From: Paenibacillus albicereus
Lineage (GTDB): Bacteria; Bacillota; Bacilli; Paenibacillales; Paenibacillaceae
Length of the DNA: 64,000 bases
Reading direction: 5' to 3'
NCBI RefSeq assembly: GCF_012676905.1
Contig: NZ_CP051428.1
Location: 1,512,001-1,576,000 of the forward strand
The notes under the pieces are model-generated. The model was not told the origin of the DNA, searched no databases, and saw only the letters and a program-made list of their open reading frames with translations. Position numbers and translations under genes: made by a program. Positions 25,259 to 32,924 of this stretch are shown one piece after another; positions within the stretch are counted from its first letter, which is position 1, and each line of letters begins with the position of its first letter.

Positions 25259-27049
25259 ATGAACGTCGTTCTAGCGACGCTGAACGCGAAATATATCCAT
25301 ACCTCGCTGGCCTTGCGCTGCTTGAAGGCCTACTGCGAGAAGGACTTCCCGATCGAGATCGCGGAGTATACGATCAAGGACCCCGTCATGAACATCGTCT
25401 CGGACCTGTACGCCAAGCAGCCGCAGGTCATCGGATTCTCGGTCTATATCTGGAACATCGAGGAGACGATAAAGGTCATCCGCGTCCTGCGCAAGATCAT
25501 GCCGGACGTCCGCATCGTCATGGGCGGCCCGGAGGTCAGCTACGACACGGGCGAGTGGCTGGACAAGCTGCCCGAGGTCGATTTCATCATCCATGGCGAG
25601 GGCGAGGAGACGCTTCACCACTTGCTTCAGGAGATCCAGGGCGAGGGCAAGTACCATCTCGTCTTCGGAGCCGCCTACCGCAAAGTCAAGAACGGCGCGC
25701 AGGAGACGGTCGTCAATCCGCCGCGCCCGAAGCTGAACCTGGCCGAGCTGCCGAGCCCGCACCGCTTTCCCGAAGACCGCGAGTCGCTGGCGAACCGCGT
25801 CGTCTACTTCGAGACGAGCCGGGGCTGTCCGTTCAGCTGCTCGTTCTGCCTGTCGAGCATCGAGGTCGGCGTGCGCTACTTCGACATCGAGCGGACCAAG
25901 GCGGACCTGCTCTATCTGATCGAGGCGGGGGCGAGGACGATCAAGTTCGTCGACCGCACGTTCAACATCAAGCGCGACTACGCGCTGGAGATGTTCAAGT
26001 TCCTCATCGAGAACCACGGAGGCTGCGTGTTCCAATTCGAGATCACGGCGGACATCATGCGGCCCGAGGTGCTGGACTATTTGGCGGAGCACGCTCCGCC
26101 GGGCATCTTCCGCTTCGAGATCGGCGTGCAGTCGACCAACGACGTCACCAACCTGGCGGTCGAGCGCCGGCAAAACTGGACCAAGCTCGTGCGCACGGTC
26201 ACGAAGGTCAAGGACTCCGGCAAGATCGACCAGCATCTGGACCTCATCGCCGGGCTGCCGCATGAGGACTACGACACGTTCCGCAAGACGTTCAACGACG
26301 TGTTCGCGCTGCGGCCGGAGGAGCTGCAGCTCGGCTTCCTCAAGATGCTGCGGGGAACGGGACTGCGGCGCGACGCGGACAAATACGGCTACGTGTACGC
26401 CGATCAGGCGCCGTACGAAATCCTCGGCAACAGCCTCATGCCGTTCTCGGACCTGATCCGCATCAAGCGGGTCGAGGACGTCCTGGAAAAGTACTGGAAC
26501 GCGCATCGCATGGACCATACGCTGCTCCATCTGATCGACCGCGTCTTCGGCTCGGCGTTCGACTTCTTCCAGCGGTTCGGCGACTATTGGGAACGCCAAG
26601 GCTGGGAGCGGATCGGCCATCAGCTGGAAGACCTGTTCTCGCGGCTGCGGGCGTTCCTGCTCTCGGACGAAGCGCCGCGCGGCATGGAGCTGGACGTCGT
26701 GCTCGGACTTATGAAGCTGGATTACTTCCTGGGGCACAACCACAAGCCGCGCAAGGTGTGGTGGGAGTTCGGCATGGACAAGTCCGAGCTGGCCGGCTGG
26801 ATGAAGCGGCTCGCGGACGCCCCGGAAGAGGCGGGAGAGGAATTCTCCCGGCTCGGACTAGGAGAAAAGGAGCTGCAGAAGCATGCCGTTGTGGAGCGGC
26901 TCCCGTTCGATCTGGAGCGTTACCTGCAGGACGGCTCGGTCAGCCGGGAAGCGGAGACGCTGCTCGTCGTCCTCTACGGGACGGAGGGCAAGCGGGGAGG
27001 TCGCGCGTTCACCCTGCGGCTTCCCCGAGGCGCGGCTGCGGCTCTGTAG
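25259..27049 (+). CDS. B12-binding domain radical SAM protein (DUF4080 family)
   Basis: 596 residues. The N-terminal cobalamin-binding-like domain (residues ~1-140) includes VLATLNAKYIHTSLALRCLK and VMGGPEVSYD. The radical SAM core has the cluster motif CPFSCSFC (C-x3-C-x2-C) in TSRGCPFSCSFCLSS, followed by KFVDRTFNIKRDYALEMF and FRFEIGVQSTN. A C-terminal DUF4080 region (~residues 360-590) follows. Such proteins use a 4Fe-4S cluster, SAM and perhaps cobalamin; the reaction is unknown. AAGGAGG precedes the ATG. It is monocistronic. Confidence 0.88.
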   Translation: MNVVLATLNAKYIHTSLALRCLKAYCEKDFPIEIAEYTIKDPVMNIVSDLYAKQPQVIGFSVYIWNIEETIKVIRVLRKIMPDVRIVMGGPEVSYDTGEWLDKLPEVDFIIHGEGEETLHHLLQEIQGEGKYHLVFGAAYRKVKNGAQETVVNPPRPKLNLAELPSPHRFPEDRESLANRVVYFETSRGCPFSCSFCLSSIEVGVRYFDIERTKADLLYLIEAGARTIKFVDRTFNIKRDYALEMFKFLIENHGGCVFQFEITADIMRPEVLDYLAEHAPPGIFRFEIGVQSTNDVTNLAVERRQNWTKLVRTVTKVKDSGKIDQHLDLIAGLPHEDYDTFRKTFNDVFALRPEELQLGFLKMLRGTGLRRDADKYGYVYADQAPYEILGNSLMPFSDLIRIKRVEDVLEKYWNAHRMDHTLLHLIDRVFGSAFDFFQRFGDYWERQGWERIGHQLEDLFSRLRAFLLSDEAPRGMELDVVLGLMKLDYFLGHNHKPRKVWWEFGMDKSELAGWMKRLADAPEEAGEEFSRLGLGEKELQKHAVVERLPFDLERYLQDGSVSREAETLLVVLYGTEGKRGGRAFTLRLPRGAAAAL

Positions 27050-27084
27050 GAAAGGACAGCCCGCTCGAAGCGGCGCATGAGGCC

Positions 27085-27120
27085 AAAAAAAAGCGTACCG
27101 GAGAACCGGTACGCTTTTTT
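27085..27120. terminator. Bidirectional terminator between radical SAM gene and manA
   Basis: Eight A, a 10-bp perfect stem (GCGTACCGG core with 4-nt loop), then six T. Confidence 0.9.
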
Positions 27121-27134
27121 GCCATCGAGGCTCA

Positions 27135-28109
27135 TCAAGGGACGAGGCTGCGCAGCACGGTCAGCTCGCCGTCCAGCGTGCAGGAGCCGAGCGTCGCCGG
27201 CAGCAGGAAGCATTCGCCGGCCTTGACGGGCTGCGATCGACCGTCGCCCCAGGAAATCGAGCCGGCGCCTTCCGCGATGACGAGGATGACGAAGCTCTCC
27301 GGCGATACCGCCAGCTCCCACGGACCGCGCACGATGCCTTTGTCGACGAGGAAGTAAGGGGACTCGGCGATCGTCAGCCAGCTGCCCGGACTCGCGCCGT
27401 CCGTGCTCATGCGCGTCGCTCCGGCGCCTTCATAGGCGATGACGTTCAGCGAATCCTCGACATGCAGCTCGCGCAGCTGGCCGTCGAGGCCCGGGCGCTT
27501 GTAGTCGTAGACGCGGTACGTCGTATCGGAGTTCTGCTGGATCTCCGCCACGACGACGCCGGCGCACAGCGCGTGCACGGTGCCGGCCGGGATGTAGAAC
27601 GCGTCGCCCGCCTTCACTTCGACTTCCTGCATCGTCTCCATGACGCGGTCCTCGTCGATCGCCCGCTGCAGGGCGTCGCGGTCGACGCCTTCCTTGAGGC
27701 CGTAGATGATCTTGGCGCCCGGCTTGGCGTCGAGGATGTACCACATCTCCGTCTTGCCCAGCTCGCCGCCGGGAAGTCCTTCGTAGCTGTCGGTCGGGTG
27801 CACCTGCACCGACAGGTCGTCGTTGCAGTCGAGCAGCTTGATGAGCAGCGGGAAGCGGCCGTTCTTCTCGGAAAAGCCCTTGCTGCCGAACCATTCGCGG
27901 CCGTAGCGCTCGCGGATCTCGTCGAGGCCGAGGCCGTCCAGCGGGCCGCCGAGCACGGTGGTCGTGCCGTTCGGATGATCGCCGATCATCCAGCCTTCGC
28001 CGATAGGGCCTTCCGGCAGCTCCAGGCCGAACTGCTCCAGGGCGCGTCCGCCCCAGACGCGCTCCTTCATCTCGGGCTTGAATTTAAGCGGGTAGGGATT
28101 GATGGTCAT
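27135..28109 (-). CDS. manA: Mannose-6-phosphate isomerase, class I
   Basis: 324 residues, the compact Gram-positive form. Zinc-ligand motifs: SVQVHPTDSY (Gln, His), GKTEMWYILDAKPGA (Glu) and FYIPAGTVHAL (His). Converts mannose-6-phosphate to fructose-6-phosphate for glycolysis, or in reverse for mannose-containing glycans. The ATG at 28109 has AGGAG 11 nt upstream; an in-frame GTG 12 nt earlier overlaps that site. It is followed by the shared terminator. Confidence 0.93.
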   Translation of the reverse strand: MTINPYPLKFKPEMKERVWGGRALEQFGLELPEGPIGEGWMIGDHPNGTTTVLGGPLDGLGLDEIRERYGREWFGSKGFSEKNGRFPLLIKLLDCNDDLSVQVHPTDSYEGLPGGELGKTEMWYILDAKPGAKIIYGLKEGVDRDALQRAIDEDRVMETMQEVEVKAGDAFYIPAGTVHALCAGVVVAEIQQNSDTTYRVYDYKRPGLDGQLRELHVEDSLNVIAYEGAGATRMSTDGASPGSWLTIAESPYFLVDKGIVRGPWELAVSPESFVILVIAEGAGSISWGDGRSQPVKAGECFLLPATLGSCTLDGELTVLRSLVP

Positions 28110-28167
28110 CTGTAGGTCCACTCCTATGCGAATGATATGTCGGGATGATTGCGCAGCGGATCGCGGA

Positions 28168-28569
28168 TCAGGCTTGCGGGGCCTGTCCCGGCTGAAACAG
28201 CTCGAGCAGCTCGCCGTCCGGCCCGTAGAAGAAGAAGTAGCGCGCGCCGTTCGGCAGCGTCGTCAGCTCGGTGTCGCGAAGCGGAACGCCGAGGCGCTTG
28301 ATGCGCTCGAACTCTTCCTCGATGCTGTCGACCGTGAAGGCGATATGATGCGTCTTGCCCTCGGCCGGCAGATTGGAATTATAGCCTTCGATCAGCTCGA
28401 GCTCCGTCTGCTCGGAGCCGGGAAAACGCAGGAAGGCGAGACGGATCACGCCGTTCGTATGGGGAAGCGTGTACGTATGCTCCATGCCGAGCACCTGCTT
28501 GTAAAAATCGATCGAAGCCTCCAGATGCGCCGTCATGACGCCGACATGCTCCAGCTTGCGGATAGCCAT
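28168..28569 (-). CDS. VOC family (glyoxalase-like) protein
   Basis: 133 residues, a single vicinal-oxygen-chelate domain pair: KLEHVGVMTAHLEASIDFYKQVLGM, FPGSEQTELELIEGYN, HHIAFTVDSIEEEFERIKRLGV, FFFYGPDGELLELFQP. Metal ligands (His7, Glu, His, Glu) are in the expected places of lactoylglutathione lyase/epimerase-type enzymes, but substrates of stand-alone VOC proteins are diverse. AGGAGGA precedes the ATG. Confidence 0.88.
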   Translation of the reverse strand: MAIRKLEHVGVMTAHLEASIDFYKQVLGMEHTYTLPHTNGVIRLAFLRFPGSEQTELELIEGYNSNLPAEGKTHHIAFTVDSIEEEFERIKRLGVPLRDTELTTLPNGARYFFFYGPDGELLELFQPGQAPQA

Positions 28570-28584
28570 TGATAATTCCTCCTC

Positions 28585-29205
28585 TTAGTGGAATGAACCC
28601 GAATCGGCCGGATCGGCCGGCGAAGCTTTCTTCTCGATTCCGAGCGCGTAGGGCGCGGACGGCTTTTGGACCATCCGATAGACGGCGGCTTGGGCCGCCT
28701 CCGCCGGCAGGCCGGACGCCCAGCCCATGACCTCGTCCGCTTCCTCCGCGCCGCCGGGATGGCCGGGATAGAGGACGCAGGCGAGGATGCCGCCGGGACG
28801 GAGGACGCGAAGCGCGGCCTGCAGCGCGGGCAGCGTCGTCTGCGGCATCGTGATGAGGCTCGTATCCGAGCCGGGCAGATAGCCGAGATTGAACAGCACG
28901 GCCGCGATCCGGCCGCGGAGCTCCGCGGGCACGGCGGCCTCCAGCTCGCTATGCGACCGGAGCAGCAGCGAGGTCCGCGCCGGGAGCCGGCCGGCCGCCC
29001 GCAGCGGCTCGAGCCGGTCGCGCGTGCGCCGCAGCGCCTCCTCCTGCACGTCGAAGCCGATCAGCGCGCCGCGCGGTCCGACGAGCTCGGCGAGGAAGCG
29101 CGCGTCGACGCCGCCGCCGAGCGTAGCGTCGACGACCGCGTCGCCGGGCTGGACGCGCTGGCGGACCCAGCCGTGCGCCATGCCGATGACGGAGAGCAAG
29201 CCCAT
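28585..29205 (-). CDS. mnmM: tRNA mnm5s2U methyltransferase MnmM (YtqB)
   Basis: 206 residues. Class I SAM-dependent methyltransferase with AVVDATLGGGVDARFLAELV (SAM loop), LIGFDVQEEAL and AAVLFNLGYLPGSD, the rRNA_methylase/YtqB pattern. In Gram-positive bacteria MnmM adds the methyl group completing 5-methylaminomethyl-2-thiouridine at the tRNA wobble position. Its ATG overlaps the stop of the upstream mnmL gene by one base (TGATG), so translation is coupled; the ytqA-ytqB pairing is conserved in Bacillus. Confidence 0.88.
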   Translation of the reverse strand: MGLLSVIGMAHGWVRQRVQPGDAVVDATLGGGVDARFLAELVGPRGALIGFDVQEEALRRTRDRLEPLRAAGRLPARTSLLLRSHSELEAAVPAELRGRIAAVLFNLGYLPGSDTSLITMPQTTLPALQAALRVLRPGGILACVLYPGHPGGAEEADEVMGWASGLPAEAAQAAVYRMVQKPSAPYALGIEKKASPADPADSGSFH

Positions 29206-30302
29206 CAGACCCGCTCCTCCGGCTCGCAGCCCGGCGCGTCCTGCGCCGCCGCCCGCATCAGGGCGGCATACTTGGCGGCGGACAGCTTGCGGCCCGGCTT
29301 GGTCAGCGCAGGCGCATGCTCCGGCTCCGGCAGCAGGCCGGGTGCGGCCGGCTGCCAGAGTCGGCCCTGCCAGGTGCCGCGGCGGGAGAGTTCGGCGTCG
29401 AAGGCATTCAGCACTTCCCATTTGCGCAGGCTCCACGTCGGTCCGATCAGCAGGTCGCGCGGCGCGTCGCCGGTGAGCCGGTGCACGATCATCTCCGGCG
29501 GCAGGAACTCCAGCGTGTCGACGACGAGCTTGACGTACTCGTCCATCTCCAGGAAGCGCAGCAGGCCGTCCTCGTACTGCTTGACCATCGGCGTCTTGCG
29601 CATGAGATGGAGCAGATGGATCTTGATGCCCTGCACGTCCATCGCGGCGACGGCGCGGCCGGTGTCCAGCATCATCGCATGCGTCTCCTGCGGCAGGCCG
29701 TAGATGATGTGGGCGCAGACGCGGATGCCGCGCTCGCGCAGGCGGCGCACCGCATCGAGGTAGCAGGCCGTGTCGTGGGCGCGGTTGATGAGGTCCGAGG
29801 TGGACTCGTGGACCGTCTGCAGCCCCATCTCGATCCACAGGTACGTGCGCTCGTTGAGCTCGGCGAGGTAGTCGACGACGTCGTCCGGCAGGCAGTCGGG
29901 ACGGGTCGCGATTGACAGTCCGACGACGCCCGGCTGCGCGAGGATCGCTTCATAATAGAGGCGGAGCTCCTCGACCGGCGCGTACGTATTCGTATAGGCC
30001 TGAAAATACCCGATGTAGCGGGCGTCGGGCCACTTGAGATGCTGACGGTCGCGGACCGTATCGAACTGCTGGACGAGGTCGTCCCGGCGGCTGCCGGCGA
30101 AGTCTCCCGAGCCGCGGGCGCTGCAGAACGTGCAGCCGCCTGTCGCGACCGCTCCGTCGCGGTTCGGACAGGTGAAGCCGGCGTCCAGCATGACTTTGAA
30201 CACCTTGCCTCCGAACCGCTCTCTCATCTCGTAATTCCAGGTATGGAACCGCTTGTCTCCCCATAGGAGCGGAGAGGAAGCGGAAGGCGTTGCATCTTGC
30301 AT
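29205..30302 (-). CDS. mnmL: Radical SAM protein, TIGR01212 family (MnmL/YtqA)
   Basis: 365 residues. The cluster motif lies in CPNRDGAVATGGCTFCS, the characteristic widely spaced cysteines of TIGR01212. The family segments GKVFKVMLDAGFTCPNRDG, YIGYFQAYTNTYAP, IATRPDCL, EMGLQTVHESTSDLINRAHD and HIIYGLPQET are present. YtqA (MnmL) has been implicated with MnmM in wobble-uridine modification in Gram-positive bacteria. The start at 30302 is supported by AAAGGAG 5 nt upstream; the longer in-frame extension lacks a ribosome binding site. Confidence 0.88.
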   Translation of the reverse strand: MQDATPSASSPLLWGDKRFHTWNYEMRERFGGKVFKVMLDAGFTCPNRDGAVATGGCTFCSARGSGDFAGSRRDDLVQQFDTVRDRQHLKWPDARYIGYFQAYTNTYAPVEELRLYYEAILAQPGVVGLSIATRPDCLPDDVVDYLAELNERTYLWIEMGLQTVHESTSDLINRAHDTACYLDAVRRLRERGIRVCAHIIYGLPQETHAMMLDTGRAVAAMDVQGIKIHLLHLMRKTPMVKQYEDGLLRFLEMDEYVKLVVDTLEFLPPEMIVHRLTGDAPRDLLIGPTWSLRKWEVLNAFDAELSRRGTWQGRLWQPAAPGLLPEPEHAPALTKPGRKLSAAKYAALMRAAAQDAPGCEPEERV

Positions 30303-30464
30303 GGCGGCTCCTTTCGAACGGGCTTGAATCCGGCGGACGGACGGCCGAAGCCTCCGTCCTTGCGTATGGTTGCTACCATCATACCTGAATTTCGCTGTGG
30401 CGCCAAAGGTCCGGGGGCATGCAGGACTGCCGCCGCAGGTGGACAAGCTGGGAAAAATAATCCT

Positions 30465-30478
30465 TGAAAGCGCTTATT
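30465..30478 (+). promoter_or_regulatory. Candidate CcpA cre site
   Basis: TGAAAGCGCTTATT matches the cre consensus TGWAARCGYTWNCW at 13 of 14 positions. It lies 7 nt upstream of the -35 of the promoter driving the 64-residue ORF, and ~160 nt upstream of the divergent mnmL start. Confidence 0.45.
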
Positions 30479-30484
30479 TCGGGC

Positions 30485-30513
30485 TTGCTATACCTTACAT
30501 GATGTGTTAAATT
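30485..30513 (+). promoter_or_regulatory. Promoter upstream of a 64-residue ORF
   Basis: TTGCTA (30485-30490), 17-nt spacer, TAAATT (30508-30513) with TGT immediately before it. The remaining ~120 nt to the start codon show no other recognised element. Confidence 0.55.
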
Positions 30514-30634
30514 GAAGAGGAAAGAAATCAATTAAATCAAGGGTTTTTCATCACTTGAACGCTGCCGCGACCCTGATTTTCATAAGCGCCCGATCTCCTG
30601 GGAATGCTGTAAAAAAATCCATGAGGTGATGAAC

Positions 30635-30829
30635 ATGAACACGGTGAAAATTCCGCAAGGCGACAGCAAGGTAACGGTCGAGCTCACGGTCAAGGAACTG
30701 ATGGCGCTCGCCGGAATCCGGTTCCACGGCAATCACCGCCTTGAAATCGAGGCTCGCCGCAAGCTGAATCTCGCGCTGTCCGAGACGTACGAGCTGGACC
30801 AGCCGATTCCCTACCAGATGCTGAACTAG
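30635..30829 (+). CDS. Small conserved-looking protein, unknown function
   Basis: 64 residues, MNTVKIPQGDSKVTVELTVK... No membrane segment or cysteine. Alternating charged and hydrophobic residues suggest a small folded domain with a basic centre (RLEIEARRKLN). The third of three closely spaced starts (30626 GTG, 30629 ATG, 30635 ATG) is preferred because GAGG ends 8 nt before it. It has its own promoter and a possible cre site. I do not recognise a family. Confidence 0.6.
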   Translation: MNTVKIPQGDSKVTVELTVKELMALAGIRFHGNHRLEIEARRKLNLALSETYELDQPIPYQMLN

Positions 30830-30978
30830 CAGCATTCCTCTCTCGAACCGAGCGGTTTCCGGGCAGGCCACGCCTCCCGGAGCCGCTTTTTCTTTACAAC
30901 CGGACCCATCTTGGGCACAATAGGACGGTAGAGTCCGCTTCGGCCGACCGCCGAGGCTATTGGAGGAATAATCGAATC

Positions 30979-31752
30979 ATGCGCTTGAGAGGAAGAAAAG
31001 GCATCCGCGAGGAGCTGGAGGCGCTGCCGCGCCTCGTCGTGCTCGATGCCGCGAAGCATAAAGGCAAGTGGAAGGAATTTTTCGGCAACGACAAGCCGAT
31101 CCACGTGGAGCTGGGGATGGGCAAAGGAAAGTTCATCAGCCAGCACAGCGTCCGCAACCCGGACGTGAACTACATCGGCGTCGATATGTACGACGAGCTC
31201 ATCCGCCGCGCGAGCGAAAAGGCGCTGCTGGCGAGGGAAGAGCTCGGACAGGAGGGCTATCCTCCGAATCTGGCGCTGCTGCGAGCCAACATCGAGAACA
31301 TCGCCGACATGTTCGCGCCGGGCGAGCTGGAGCGCATCTACCTGAACTTCAGCGATCCGTGGCCGAAGTCCAAGCACGCCCGCCGTCGGCTGTCGCATCC
31401 GCGCTTCCTGGAGCAGTACGCGGTCCTTCTCAATGAATACGGGGAGATCCATCAGAAGACCGATTCGCGGCTGCTGTTCGAGTTCTCGCTCAACAGCTAC
31501 GCCGAGACGGAGATGCAGCTGCGCGCCATCTCGCTCGACCTGCATCGCGACGAGGTCCGGGACGATCTGGTGCTCACCGAGTACGAAGGCAAGTTCATCC
31601 AGCAAGGGCTGCCGATCCATCGCTGCGAGGTCGTCGTCGGAGCCTCCGCGCTCGCCGCATACCGCGAGGAGAAAAATGCCCGCCGCAGCCGCGAGGCGGC
31701 CAAGGAGCGCGAGGACTTGGAGAAGGCCAAGCTTCACGGCTCCCAGGCCTGA
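30979..31752 (+). CDS. trmB: tRNA (guanine-N7-)-methyltransferase TrmB
   Basis: 257 residues. Family features: RLRGRKGIREEL at the N-terminus, VELGMGKGKFISQHS (SAM loop), NYIGVDMYDELI, NIADMFAPGELERIYLNFSDPWPKSKHARRRL (the DPWPK catalytic/tRNA signature) and LVLTEYEGKF with RCEVVV near the end. It forms m7G46 in the tRNA variable loop. A ~40-residue Lys/Glu/Arg-rich tail extends beyond the usual end. GGAGG lies upstream of the ATG. Confidence 0.94.
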   Translation: MRLRGRKGIREELEALPRLVVLDAAKHKGKWKEFFGNDKPIHVELGMGKGKFISQHSVRNPDVNYIGVDMYDELIRRASEKALLAREELGQEGYPPNLALLRANIENIADMFAPGELERIYLNFSDPWPKSKHARRRLSHPRFLEQYAVLLNEYGEIHQKTDSRLLFEFSLNSYAETEMQLRAISLDLHRDEVRDDLVLTEYEGKFIQQGLPIHRCEVVVGASALAAYREEKNARRSREAAKEREDLEKAKLHGSQA

Positions 31753-31777
31753 TCCCATTGCCGGCCCCGACATGAAT

Positions 31778-31821
31778 ACCGCCCGCCGCCCCTTCGCAGG
31801 GACGGCGGGCGGTTCGTTTTT
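31778..31821. terminator. Bidirectional terminator between trmB and the PAP2 gene
   Basis: An 11-bp perfect GC-rich stem (ACCGCCCGCCG) with a 14-nt loop; TTCGTTTTT follows on the plus strand. Confidence 0.7.
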
Positions 31822-31823
31822 GG

Positions 31824-32384
31824 TCAGCTTCCGATGAACGAGATGGCCAGCAGGGCGGTCAGCGTGCCGAGCAGCGCCCCCGCGCCGACGTCGGACGGGT
31901 AATGGAGTCCTAGATACATGCGGGACCATCCGACCGATCCGGCGATCAGGACGGCGACCGCGACGATGAGCGGCAGCCAGGCCGGGAGCTCGGAGGCCGC
32001 GGCGTAGGCCAAGGGAACGATCCAGGCGAAAACCGCTGTCGTATGGCCGGAGGGGAAGGAGGAGTCCGCGAGGGGACTTTTGCCCGTACGGACGCCTTCG
32101 ATCGCCTGGTAAGGCCGCAGCCGCTTGAGCGTGCGCTTGACGACGGCGACCGGGATGTGGCTGACGACTACCGCAGCCAGGCTTTGCCAGCCGGCCAGCT
32201 CCCAGGCTCCTTCGCCGAGCAGCGCGAGCAGCAGGGAAGCGCTCAGCGTGAACGTCGCTCCGCCCATATGCGTCACGGTCGACAGCCAGCGCCTCACGAC
32301 GGCGGCGAGCTTGACGCTGGCGGGGCCGCGGTTCAACCAAAGCAAGAGCCGACGCTCCTTCATGCGAAGCCAGCCGATGAACAT
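31824..32384 (-). CDS. PAP2 superfamily membrane phosphatase
   Basis: 186 residues with about four to five membrane segments. The three phosphatase motifs are present: KRTLKRLRP, SSFPSGHTTAVFAW and SRMYLGLHYPSDVGAGALLG, giving the Lys/Arg, Ser-His and Arg-His/Asp active site. Likely hydrolyses undecaprenyl diphosphate or a phosphatidate-like lipid at the membrane outer face. GGAGG lies 7 nt upstream of the ATG at 32384; the N-terminal extension seen in the open frame is unlikely. Confidence 0.87.
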   Translation of the reverse strand: MFIGWLRMKERRLLLWLNRGPASVKLAAVVRRWLSTVTHMGGATFTLSASLLLALLGEGAWELAGWQSLAAVVVSHIPVAVVKRTLKRLRPYQAIEGVRTGKSPLADSSFPSGHTTAVFAWIVPLAYAAASELPAWLPLIVAVAVLIAGSVGWSRMYLGLHYPSDVGAGALLGTLTALLAISFIGS

Positions 32385-32470
32385 CGCCACTCCTCCGTCC
32401 GTGTGGATTTCTTGTACCCCTATCATAACCTTCCGCACGCATTCTGAATATGCGGCAGCTCCATTCTAAA

Positions 32471-32810
32471 CCCGAATTGTTCGGGCAGAATGAAGCGAAA
32501 GCCGTTTTAGGTTTCGCCGGCGTGGTAATGATGGGAGGAAGGACGCATCCCGCAAGGGATGCGTCCTTGAAGCGAAACCCTCGTTCACCGGATTGTCACC
32601 GCCTTTTGTCGGACCATGGGAACTTTCCGGGGCGGTCGCTCGTCGGTAAGGACGAAAGCATCAAAACGCCAGCAAATGAATGGAAGAAGCGGTTAGCGCA
32701 AGCAAATGAGGGCATCCTAGTCCTTAATGCTCGATGCAAGCGTTTTTCCCCTTGCTTTGAGCCGAAACGAAGGGGATTCGCCTTTTGACAAAGCCATGGG
32801 AACCATGGAA
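32471..32810 (+). ncRNA. Putative structured 5' leader of the glycosyltransferase gene
   Basis: The 540-nt gap between the divergent PAP2 and glycosyltransferase genes holds unusual secondary structure. CCCGAA/TTCGGG makes a hairpin at 32471-32485. A 13-bp perfect stem with a GCAA tetraloop lies at 32539-32568. GGTTTCGC (32510-32517) can pair either with GCGAAA at 32495-32500 or, over 8 bp, with GCGAAACC at 32572-32579, enclosing the tetraloop hairpin. CCATGGGAAC occurs twice (32614, 32794). It matches no riboswitch class I can recall. A TTGACA at 32785 may be a -35 without a convincing -10, so transcript boundaries are uncertain. Confidence 0.35.
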
Positions 32811-32924
32811 AATCAGAAGGGCCGTTTCCAGAAAAGCTGACATCAAAAAAACAGACAGAGAGAAAAGAGCCCGCAGCACGTACAGAGAGAATATTAAAAT
32901 CGGGGTCTCAAGGGGGCAACACAA

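Noticed and set aside
32785-32815. TTGACA as the main glycosyltransferase promoter
   Set aside because: The -35 is perfect, but at 17-18 nt only GAAAAT/AAAATC is found, so it was left as a note within the leader entry.
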